From: Shewanella mesophila
GTDB taxonomy: Bacteria; Pseudomonadota; Gammaproteobacteria; Enterobacterales; Shewanellaceae
Assembly (NCBI RefSeq): GCF_019457515.1
Contig: NZ_CP080421.1
Span: 2,728,001-2,792,000, forward strand
DNA length: 64,000 bases
Reading direction: 5' to 3'
This document shows, piece after piece, positions 56,684-64,000 of this stretch (positions are counted from its first letter, which is position 1; the number at the start of each line of letters is the position of its first letter). A program made the position numbers and the translations under genes. A model generated the notes under the pieces. That model made no database searches. It was not told where the DNA came from and worked only from the letters and a program-made list of their open reading frames with translations.

Positions 56684-58005
56684 GTCAACTCAAAAAACAA
56701 GCGAGTTGGACCCTAATCTCCAGTGTCGTGACAGCTATCGTACAAATGACTCAAATGGTCATTCTAGCTAGATTAGTCACAGTAGATGAGATCGGACTGC
56801 TTGCAATAGCAAATATTGCTATTGCACTTGTACTGGTATTTCAAGATATGGGGCTTAGTAATTATCTTATACATCGGCAAAATACAACATCTAGCGAAAA
56901 CTCTGCGCTACTATTTGTTAGTCTATGTATTGGTATTTCATTAGCTGTAATAACAGTTGTTATTTCCCCCTTCATCAGTCAATTTTATCAACAACCCAAA
57001 CTTACACATCTTCTTTCTACTGCTTCAGTAAATTTTGCCATAATAGGTGTGTGTTCATTATTTCAAGCAAGCTTAGTCCGAAATTTCAAACAAAAATCAC
57101 TTGCAAAAATTGAGATAGTTGCACGTATTATCAGCTTTTCATTTGTTATTTTTTATCTTTTTTTGTTCGAAATAAATATTATTGCCATAATATATGGAAC
57201 CATTGTTAATGCCATCATAAAACTTATTCTTTTTTCTACCTTTAGATCTAATGATTTTAAATTTTCTTATAAACCAGAGTGGTCAATAGTCCTCCCTGCA
57301 TGTAAGTTTGGTATATATCAAGTAGGCTCTCAAGTCATTAATCAATTAAGAACACAAGCAGATCAAATTATTTTAGGAAAATTACTGGGAATGGAGGTGT
57401 TAGGTTTTTACTCTATCGCTAAAGAACTTATAATGAAACCAATACGCTTCATTGGTCCATTGATTTCTAGACTATTGTTACCAAGATTTGCGATAAATCA
57501 ACAAAACGATGCTAAGACGAGCCAATTACATATAAAGACTATACAAGTATTAAGCTGGTGCAATTGTTTGATTTACGCTTTTATCAGCCTACTTGCCTAC
57601 CCGATCATTTTACTCTTATATGGCATTCGCTACCTAGAAAGTGCAACACTACTGGCCATTCTAGGACTATTTGGCATGATAAGACCATTAGGTGGTGTAT
57701 TTGCAGCATTAGCTCAATCAAGAGGACGGAGTGATATCGAATTCGGGTGGAACATCATCGCTGGTATTATTATGACATTAGCCATTAGCATCGCAGCACT
57801 GAACGGCAGTGCATTAACGGTTGCGATAACTCTGTCTGCCATTCAAGTTTTTCTGACTCTTTTATCAAGTTTCTACTTTAGTTACACACTCAAACTTGAT
57901 ACTCAACGCACTTTCATAAAAACAATAGCTATACCATTACTTATATCAATCGCAGTTACTGTATTGACTTCTATCTTAGCGACAAATTTGACTACGTCAT
58001 CATAA
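56680..58005 (+). CDS. Oligosaccharide flippase (Wzx/PST family)
   Basis: The 441-residue integral membrane protein has about 12-14 hydrophobic segments, no charged catalytic motif, and the PST/MOP-type opening W-T-L-I-S-S-V-V-T-A-I-V-Q and L-V-T-V-D-E-I-G-L-L. It would flip lipid-linked sugar repeat units to the periplasm. It starts at a GTG that overlaps the GT4 stop; AAGGA lies ten bases upstream. The base composition is AT-richer than that of the genes on the left, typical of laterally acquired polysaccharide blocks. No Wzy polymerase has been recognised in the window. Confidence 0.85.
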   Translation: MSQLKKQASWTLISSVVTAIVQMTQMVILARLVTVDEIGLLAIANIAIALVLVFQDMGLSNYLIHRQNTTSSENSALLFVSLCIGISLAVITVVISPFISQFYQQPKLTHLLSTASVNFAIIGVCSLFQASLVRNFKQKSLAKIEIVARIISFSFVIFYLFLFEINIIAIIYGTIVNAIIKLILFSTFRSNDFKFSYKPEWSIVLPACKFGIYQVGSQVINQLRTQADQIILGKLLGMEVLGFYSIAKELIMKPIRFIGPLISRLLLPRFAINQQNDAKTSQLHIKTIQVLSWCNCLIYAFISLLAYPIILLLYGIRYLESATLLAILGLFGMIRPLGGVFAALAQSRGRSDIEFGWNIIAGIIMTLAISIAALNGSALTVAITLSAIQVFLTLLSSFYFSYTLKLDTQRTFIKTIAIPLLISIAVTVLTSILATNLTTSS

Positions 58006-58109
58006 TCAACAAGTAAGCCTATCTGAAGCCAGGGCGGGATCATACTTTGTTAATAGTAGGGAACTTCTTCGATCAATGAAAGGTGTTGAAGGCGTATTTA
58101 CTCGGACGC

Positions 58110-59981
58110 TTACGAAATAGGAATAGGTACACTTACATTAATCCTGTTTGAGGTATTCCAGGGAGAACATCCGGTGTCATTACATGCGCGAACACGGTAC
58201 TCAGATGTTCTGGCTGGTTGATTAGTATAGGTCACCGACGTTTGCGGGGCAGTATATGTCTTTCGATATGTCCAAGCCCAATTACTGGTAGCTGAACGAT
58301 ATTCCCTTTCGTAATAGTCCGCATTGCTGACACTACTCCAGGTAATGGTAATATCATTACCGTTAGAGACTGATGCATTCACTGGGTTGGGAGAAATAGG
58401 AATAGGTACACTTACATTAATCCTGTTTGAGGTATTCCAGGGAGAACATCCGGTGTCATTACATGCGCGAACACGGTACTCAGATGTTCTGGCTGGTTGA
58501 TTGGTATAGGTCACCGACGTTTGCGGGGCAGTATATGTCTTTCGATATGTCCAAGCCCAATTACTGGTAGCTGAACGATATTCCCTTTCGTAATAGTCCG
58601 CATTGCTGACACTACTCCAGGTAATGGTAATATCATTACCGTTAGAGACTGATGCATTCACTGGGTTGGGAGAAGCAGGTAGAGGGATATCTGTAGATAA
58701 ATCATCACCAGCAAACAATGCATATAACTTACCTTCAGTAAAGCTAACTTCTGTTGGTGCTGTTGCATAAACAACATCTAACCCTGTGTTTTTCGTTTGC
58801 ACTCTGATTCGTTCAATATGTTTATTAGGCGCTATAGAATAATGGCTCCAAGAGCCATCACCATTTTTTTCCGCTACACGAATTTGTTTATCATCACTAA
58901 CATAGTATGTTCTAACTCGATTACCAACAAGAGTATGGCCTAAAGCAGCAATAGTATCTTGTGTGCTGAATAAACTAGTTCTATCTACCCACGAGTCGCC
59001 ATTCCAGCGAATATGGAAAACTTCATAATCACGGCTACCGTTACTTGTATTATTGGTACGATACCTATACACAACACTAGGTCTATTTCCCTCACCTAAA
59101 GCTAACTTAGCTGATTGCAGACCTTTACCTACATTGTTTGATGTGAAGCTTTCACCAGATTCTAGCCCTTGATAAAAAATCCCTTGTGTAGATAAGGTTA
59201 CTGGGCTGGCAACTTCAGTCCCATCAGCAGTTCTAGTTTTGCCAGTGTCAGGCTCATATTTCACGTAACTACCATAATGGCGATCTGCTCTAGGGTGGTC
59301 ATAAGACCATTCCCAAATTATATGAACATCGCCATTCTCATCGACAGCAACATCATCAGGATAAACACGAGTATTGGTTTGTGATGCAAAGGTGGTAAGC
59401 AAACTCCATATTTGAGTATTAGTATCCCAACGGAATAACAACCCTTTACCTATGTCCTCTCCACTAACATCGCGGACAATTACATAAACATCGCCATCTG
59501 GTGCTGTCGTAGCAACAGGGTATGTGTATTGACCTGAACTGAAGCCTATATCTGTATTACGTTTAATCTTAGCTACACTCTCAGGACTTTCAGAACGGAA
59601 ATATCTAAAACCATCTGTGTCACTATGATGATCTGCAAACACATGAACATAACCATCGCCATCAACTGCAACTGTGGGTTGGTCATGACCAATATCATCA
59701 TTATGTACCCAGTGACTGCCGTCAGCATTTTTTATGTAACCTTCAGTGTAGTCACCATTCTGATCACGTTTTGCAATTTTAACTTTGTGATTTCCATTAG
59801 ATGTACCAATAGAATTAAAAGCAAAATAAGCATCATCTCCTTTTAAGGATAATGGCACCCACCAGCCAGCTTGGTTACTCGAATCAACATATGCCACCTC
59901 CTCAATTTTAACGTCAGCTTGCGCAAGGCTCATTGTCAATGATATAAATAATGAACAACCTAAGATCTTTCTTAATAACAT
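58110..59981 (-). CDS. Secreted beta-propeller protein, possible polysaccharide lyase (PL24/25-like), with duplicated FN3
   Basis: The 623-residue protein has a signal peptide (S-L-A-Q-A-D, about residue 22), a BNR_4-like seven-bladed beta-propeller domain (about 25-430) and two almost identical 93-residue FN3 modules (about 438-530 and 531-623). In the propeller, W-V-H-N-D-D-I-G-H-D-Q-P (His99) and V-F-A-D-H-H-S-D (His118-119) resemble the His cluster in PL24/PL25 ulvan lyases, so a lyase of an acidic polysaccharide is a plausible inference, but a sugar-binding role is possible. AAGGGG precedes the ATG. It lies on the opposite strand inside the polysaccharide locus. The stop falls exactly at the end of the second repeat. 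Confidence 0.6.
   Translation of the reverse strand: MLLRKILGCSLFISLTMSLAQADVKIEEVAYVDSSNQAGWWVPLSLKGDDAYFAFNSIGTSNGNHKVKIAKRDQNGDYTEGYIKNADGSHWVHNDDIGHDQPTVAVDGDGYVHVFADHHSDTDGFRYFRSESPESVAKIKRNTDIGFSSGQYTYPVATTAPDGDVYVIVRDVSGEDIGKGLLFRWDTNTQIWSLLTTFASQTNTRVYPDDVAVDENGDVHIIWEWSYDHPRADRHYGSYVKYEPDTGKTRTADGTEVASPVTLSTQGIFYQGLESGESFTSNNVGKGLQSAKLALGEGNRPSVVYRYRTNNTSNGSRDYEVFHIRWNGDSWVDRTSLFSTQDTIAALGHTLVGNRVRTYYVSDDKQIRVAEKNGDGSWSHYSIAPNKHIERIRVQTKNTGLDVVYATAPTEVSFTEGKLYALFAGDDLSTDIPLPASPNPVNASVSNGNDITITWSSVSNADYYEREYRSATSNWAWTYRKTYTAPQTSVTYTNQPARTSEYRVRACNDTGCSPWNTSNRINVSVPIPISPNPVNASVSNGNDITITWSSVSNADYYEREYRSATSNWAWTYRKTYTAPQTSVTYTNQPARTSEYRVRACNDTGCSPWNTSNRINVSVPIPIS
58114..58671. repeat. 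Tandem 279-bp duplication encoding two FN3 modules
   Basis: The segments 58114-58392 and 58393-58671 are direct repeats of 279 bases, equal to 93 codons. By reading them against each other I find one difference, A at 58224 versus G at 58503, which is synonymous (Thr). Near-identity means a recent duplication or gene conversion. Confidence 0.9.
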
Positions 59982-60255
59982 AAATACCCCTTCATAGTAT
60001 TATCTATTATCGAACTAGTGAATAAATTTGATTTAACATATCGCAAGTCGGTGTATTCAGGTGGTAATTACCGAGCAAATGGTCAATACGCTTGATACCA
60101 TGTAGTATTGTAATGACGCGCATGGTGTTGTTCTAGTTTGTTTTGGCGAAATTGATTAGATCAAACAGCACCATGCGTGTCTACAAATTGGTTGTAAAAG
60201 AAATTATCTGGGGATTCCTTAGACAAGGACATCCACGCAATTTTTTGCTTTATAA

Positions 60256-61500
60256 TTATAAATACTTTCCAATAACTTCTAATGCTACACGCTTAGTAAA
60301 TTGTACTTCATCATTTACATGTTGAGCACATTTCTCCTTTACAGATTCAATATTATCAAGCACGTAAGATATTTTTTTAAAGGTATCATCAGCATCAACA
60401 TCACGGATCCAAATAGAGCGATCATCGAAATTAAGCTGCTCTAAAACACCTTTTGATTTGTGTTCATAAAAAATGGCAAACGCAGGTGTGCCAAATCGCA
60501 TAGAAATAATTGCACTATGTAGTCGGGTACCAATTGTCAATTGGCATTGACCTAAAACATTTCCAATTTCTAGATCATTTAGTTCATCTTGAATTATGTA
60601 GAACATTTCAGTATTACGAACATATTTGTTAATACATTGTTTAACAACACGATCATCATTATGATATGAATCAAGATTTGTACAAGTATTAACAGCAATG
60701 ACTGGATGACCTCGTTCGTTTAACCAATTAACTAAATTTGCCATTTTTTGTTCAAATTGATCTTGCGTTATGCCTAATCGCTTATCAAATGGAGCTAGAC
60801 TACGAGCAGTAATTGCAACGGTATTATGGCCTAATTGCTCTTGAATATGCGCAGGCAGTTTGACACGTTTAGGTTCCACTAACCACGCACAATCTCCACC
60901 ATTTATAAGATTAAAGTTGGTAAAGCCAGCTTTCTCAATCATTTTTTTAGTTTCACTTTCTCGCAAAACAATCGCGTCAGTACGGGACAAAATTGATTGG
61001 GTAATCTTATTAAATCGATCGATAGAAAATGGTCCAATACTATGCCCAAGAACGATGACAGGAACATCTTTAGCTTTTGCTAACTGCATGATGTCATAGT
61101 TATTAGTACCATAATAATCAACAAAGTAAGAACCACCAACCATAACAACAAGATCATACTCCACGATCTTATTAAGTTGTAACCTAAACGCTTCAGGTAA
61201 CATAAAGCTAAAACGCCCACGAAACCTAGATACCCAGTCTAAAATTTCTGGTAAAAAACGATGTTGAACTCGAGCAAAAAATTTACTGTTTGGGTTTAAA
61301 TAGTACTCGAACATACGGTCTGTAAGAAAGGTATGCTCAGGCAGGTTAAACCTACCAGCTGAGGGGAAACGGGTTAACGTTTCAATATGAGCATTAGGGT
61401 AAGACGCAGAAATAGTATCCACTATACCACGTAAAATAGCTGCGTCCCCACGATTCGCACAGCTATGACAGCCCGCAAGCAGAATTTTTTGTTGTGACAT
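60256..61500 (-). CDS. Polysaccharide pyruvyl transferase
   Basis: The 414-residue cytoplasmic enzyme has the CsaB/WcaK-type signatures: A-N-R-G-D-A-A-I-L-R-G near residues 14-24, a mid-sequence V-M-V-G-G-S-Y-F, V-I-V-L-G-H-S-I-G-P-F and the C-terminal G-T-R-L-H-S-A-I. It would transfer a pyruvate ketal onto a sugar, giving the polymer a negative charge. GGGAG five bases upstream marks the start. A truncated relative sits at 55323-55469. The gene stands alone between a 270-base gap and a 730-base gap with a transposase remnant. Confidence 0.85.
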   Translation of the reverse strand: MSQQKILLAGCHSCANRGDAAILRGIVDTISASYPNAHIETLTRFPSAGRFNLPEHTFLTDRMFEYYLNPNSKFFARVQHRFLPEILDWVSRFRGRFSFMLPEAFRLQLNKIVEYDLVVMVGGSYFVDYYGTNNYDIMQLAKAKDVPVIVLGHSIGPFSIDRFNKITQSILSRTDAIVLRESETKKMIEKAGFTNFNLINGGDCAWLVEPKRVKLPAHIQEQLGHNTVAITARSLAPFDKRLGITQDQFEQKMANLVNWLNERGHPVIAVNTCTNLDSYHNDDRVVKQCINKYVRNTEMFYIIQDELNDLEIGNVLGQCQLTIGTRLHSAIISMRFGTPAFAIFYEHKSKGVLEQLNFDDRSIWIRDVDADDTFKKISYVLDNIESVKEKCAQHVNDEVQFTKRVALEVIGKYL

Positions 61501-62234
61501 ATATACTCCCTAATTATTAGGATTGCCATTATAAGGAGTAGTTAAATTGCAAGCAAACGAAAAGTCACATTAATTCCATTAAGTCATCACTAACTATATG
61601 TGGTCTGTAATATCACCTATCCGACATAACAATTACTTACCTGCAAAAAAATTAATAACATTAATATCAATTCGGGAGGATACCATTCACTCGCTTATAT
61701 ATTTAATTTGGCACCTAGCATTTTTTGTTTATTGTGCTGCCCCCTTGCTTTTATAGAACTAGAGAAAACCAGGGAGTTTACAGAAATAGATCAAAACGCT
61801 TAAGCAGAATAGTACATTTCGAATAATTACTAAATCGTAATAGTTACTATCTTCGCCGTAAAACTGCTTTGTTTCCTAAATCGAACTAACTGTATATTCC
61901 GTCTTCTTTGACCAGTGTTCCGATTTTGGTTGGCTTTACCATGAGCGCGGTGGTGATTGCTAAATCACTAAACACAAGCGGCCGACCTTTTTTGCCGAAT
62001 TTAGTTATGGCCTTCCAAGCAGAGATGACTTTCTCATCAATCCAGAAGGTCAGCGAACCACGGTTAATCAATGCTTGATTGTACTGTTTCCAGTTAGTTG
62101 TTTTATAGCGGGCTTCGACACGGTTGATTTATGAGTCTGTGAATGATGTCGATCTGATCATTAATTACAGATTTAGTTCAATCGATTTAAGAAACAAAAC
62201 CCCGCAAAACTGCACTTTCATACCATAACTAGCA
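61501..62234. other. Gap with transposase remnant
   Basis: This 734-base stretch between two polysaccharide genes is AT-rich and holds the transposase remnant at 61886-62128. I see no intact gene, terminal repeats or tRNA. Confidence 0.5.
61886..62128 (-). pseudogene. IS5-type transposase N-terminal remnant
   Basis: A leftward frame of about 80 codons carries Y-K-T-T-N-W-K-Q-Y-N-Q-A-L-I-N-R-G and S-L-T-F-W-I-D-E, followed by G-R-P-L-V-F-S-D-L-A-I-T-T-A-L-M-V-K, the recognisable N terminus of IS5-group DDE transposases. After that the sequence diverges and ends early, and a stop precedes the frame. The catalytic part is missing, so it is a dead fragment. It marks past insertion or rearrangement in the polysaccharide locus. 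Confidence 0.75.
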
Positions 62235-63002
62235 TCAAATTCGATTGAAAAATCCATTTAACGCATAAAAGCAGAAATATCGAAACGAAGGTAGAAACGG
62301 TAACTTTTCTACTTCGCGGTATACTCTCCACTGATACTTAGCAGCAATTATTTTATTCGAAGAGACACTATTCGCGGCCACAGTATAGTCGGCTAGTACC
62401 TCTGTTAACCCATGAGCATCGCCAATCTGTCGCATAATTTTAAGCCAGAGCGCAAAATCTTGTCTCTTTGCTATATTTGGCATATACACTTTACCATTTA
62501 AGCGTTTCGTATCGTAAAGTGCTGTAAGACAACCAATGCGACAACACTTTAACAACTCTTCGTAAGTTAATTTTTCAGGGGGGATAATAAAACCTAACTC
62601 GCGACCAGATTCATCAACTCTGCGATACGCGGTATAAGACAAAGCAACTTTATGTTTATCCATAAATGTCAATTGTTTGCTTAGTTTTTTGGGATACCAC
62701 ATATCATCAGCATCAAGAAAAGCGATATAACGACCATTAGCATGACTAATTCCCCTATTACGGCTTACAGCTGGTCCTGCATTCCATTTACGAGTAATGA
62801 GTTTTATTCTATGGTCTTTATCAGCATAAGCTTGTACAACAGCTCTAGTATTATCAGTTGAACAATCATCGACAATGAGCATTTCCCAATGCTCATAATC
62901 CTGTTGTTGGACCGACTTTATCGTTGCACCAATACTTTCAGCGCAATTAAATGATGGAGTAATAACAGACACTAATTTATTTTTCATCGACGAACCCGTC
63001 AT
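62235..63002 (-). CDS. GT2 family glycosyltransferase
   Basis: The 255-residue enzyme has a GT-A fold: V-S-V-I-T-P-S-F-N-C, the nucleotide-binding V-D-D-C-S-T-D-N-T, and the D-x-D-type F-L-D-A-D-D-M-W-Y. It is the normal size for a polysaccharide GT2 without a membrane domain. The ATG at 63002 is chosen because it overlaps the stop of the upstream gene (TGATG), a translational-coupling arrangement; a further Met at 62987 also could serve. A pair with the following gene probably builds the same repeat unit. Confidence 0.85.
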   Translation of the reverse strand: MTGSSMKNKLVSVITPSFNCAESIGATIKSVQQQDYEHWEMLIVDDCSTDNTRAVVQAYADKDHRIKLITRKWNAGPAVSRNRGISHANGRYIAFLDADDMWYPKKLSKQLTFMDKHKVALSYTAYRRVDESGRELGFIIPPEKLTYEELLKCCRIGCLTALYDTKRLNGKVYMPNIAKRQDFALWLKIMRQIGDAHGLTEVLADYTVAANSVSSNKIIAAKYQWRVYREVEKLPFLPSFRYFCFYALNGFFNRI

Positions 63003-63808
63003 CACTTCGAAACGGGCATAAAATACCCCTTTAATAACAAAATAAACGAGAATTTCCCCTCAAGCTGAAACTTACTTCTATTTTTTAAATAAAAATAACA
63101 GATTGCTGGTATCCCCAAAAACACGCCGAAAATCTGTCGGAACGCAACTCCTCGGCAAAGCAGTGCTTCTTCTGTATTAAACACTTTTCCAGAAGAAAGT
63201 TTCGGGTGATAACCAATCACTTGAGGACAAGACTCCAAACGCAACTTCTTATCGATTAATCTCGATAAAAAAACCGGTTCCTCACAAGCAGGAAGGCTTG
63301 TTCCAGCCCCAAGATACTCAGGAAAACAGACTCGACTATTTCGCAGCGATTCAAGCTTACAGGCCATTTCAATAGAGCCAGTCTTCAGAATAGTTTTCCT
63401 ATTATGAACAATAATGTCCTTCGGATAGTCTTTGAGTAAGGCTCCAGTATCCGTATCGGCAATTTGGAAGGTGATGAGATCTGCTTTTTCCTGCTTATCA
63501 AAGGCATTTATAACAAGCTGATAAATATCAGGTTTCAAGGTGACGTCATCATCCATAATCAAAATATAGTCGCCAACGGCATTCGCAATAGCCACATTGC
63601 GGCTCTTAGCTAAGCCCATCCCTTCAAGCGCAATATAATGTATATCAGGCCTGTCATGGCAGAGCTTTTGAACTTCATCTTGAAACAGTTCTGTTTCTAC
63701 TTGATGCACAACAATATACGACAAACTAGGATGCTTGTGTTTTACAACATCTTTTACAGCAGATATTCGCTCTTTATAAGTAGATATCAGAATAGATAAC
63801 TTATGCAT
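63002..63808 (-). CDS. GT2 family glycosyltransferase
   Basis: The 268-residue enzyme has a GT-A fold: L-S-I-L-I-S-T-Y-K-E-R, G-L-A-K-S-R-N-V-A-I-A-N-A, and the D-D-D of Y-I-L-I-M-D-D-D-V-T-L. The C terminus has a Leu-rich, aromatic patch that may bind membrane. The ATG at 63808 has GAAGG five bases upstream, whereas the longer frame would need a TTG. It overlaps the next GT2 by three bases. The sugar and acceptor are not deducible. Confidence 0.82.
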   Translation of the reverse strand: MHKLSILISTYKERISAVKDVVKHKHPSLSYIVVHQVETELFQDEVQKLCHDRPDIHYIALEGMGLAKSRNVAIANAVGDYILIMDDDVTLKPDIYQLVINAFDKQEKADLITFQIADTDTGALLKDYPKDIIVHNRKTILKTGSIEMACKLESLRNSRVCFPEYLGAGTSLPACEEPVFLSRLIDKKLRLESCPQVIGYHPKLSSGKVFNTEEALLCRGVAFRQIFGVFLGIPAICYFYLKNRSKFQLEGKFSFILLLKGYFMPVSK

Positions 63809-63855
63809 GTTTGCCTTCAAAATGGGGATACCTCAGTTTAATCTCGAGCATTTAA

Positions 63856-64000
63856 TTATGACTTTCTCAATCGTTTGGAGACACTTAGTCTAGTTCGCGT
63901 GATAAACGCGATTAGAATGCGAATGCCTAAGCTTTTGGCATTCAAGGTTTTATGCATAGCGTTTGCTCTAACCAACCTTAAATACTCAATAAATAAATTA
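63856..64000 (-). CDS. C-terminal end of an unidentified gene entering from the right
   Basis: A leftward frame with no stop enters at the right edge and ends at TAA 63856-63858. The last 48 residues are basic, with an aliphatic helix and many Arg/Lys at the end (R-T-R-L-S-V-S-K-R-L-R-K-S). It lies 47 bases upstream of the GT2 gene on the same strand, fitting an operon of polysaccharide enzymes. No family is recognisable from so little sequence. Confidence 0.45.
   Translation of the reverse strand, partial: NLFIEYLRLVRANAMHKTLNAKSLGIRILIAFITRTRLSVSKRLRKS

Overview
The window looks like a chromosome segment of a marine gammaproteobacterium, most likely Shewanella or a close relative. The reasons are the gene order at the left end (phhA / galU-galE / napF-like / bactofilin / DUF2982 / ElyC-like), the sulfate-activation operon with an SLC13 permease inserted (cysD-cysN-SLC13-cysC), and the protein sequences. 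Base composition is moderate and fairly even, but the polysaccharide block at the right end is visibly AT-richer. No rRNA, tRNA or CRISPR array was seen.

Layout. (1) 1-7.1 kb, housekeeping: a partial phenylalanine hydroxylase with a probable TyrR box, galU-galE, a NapF-type ferredoxin, a bactofilin, a DUF2982 membrane protein, an ElyC-like envelope protein, a Mak-type fructokinase and cysQ. (2) 7.3-31.1 kb, a large beta-glucan (laminarin-type) utilisation locus. It holds a GH16 endoglucanase lipoprotein, two GH3 lipoproteins, a cytoplasmic GH1 beta-glucosidase, a GluP-type importer, two GPH symporters, a LacI regulator, a 1000-residue TonB-dependent receptor, and a receptor-linked block of two flavin halogenase-like proteins, SapC, a cupin_8/JmjC protein and a DUF6445 protein. 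Four near-identical TGTAAGCGCTTACA operators in two promoter regions tie the locus to the LacI regulator. (3) 31.2-38 kb: a Wzi-family outer-membrane protein, then cysDN-SLC13-cysC; a 13-copy GGGTTC hexamer array lies upstream of cysD. (4) 38.3-42.3 kb: rmlA, a second galU, ugd and a DsbA-like lipoprotein, most with their own terminators. (5) 42.4-54.7 kb: a 596-residue exported protein that may be an Slr4-type S-layer subunit, beside a complete non-canonical type II secretion gene set (G-E-F-H-I-J-K-L-M-C-D order). (6) 55.3-64 kb: a surface polysaccharide locus with a GT4, a Wzx-like flippase, a pyruvyl transferase, two GT2 enzymes, a secreted beta-propeller possible lyase with a recent FN3 duplication, and remnants of a pyruvyl transferase and a transposase.

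How the parts fit. In the glucan locus, the outer-membrane receptor and surface or periplasmic GH16/GH3 lipoproteins would capture and trim beta-glucan, inner-membrane GPH/GluP carriers would import the products, and GH1 plus the ROK kinase would feed glycolysis, all under one LacI-type repressor. In the second half, sugar-nucleotide supply (GalU, Ugd, RmlA) feeds the polysaccharide genes, and the dedicated secretion system probably exports the neighbouring abundant surface protein. The most interesting parts are the secretion system with its candidate S-layer cargo, and the halogenase/SapC/oxygenase block attached to the receptor.
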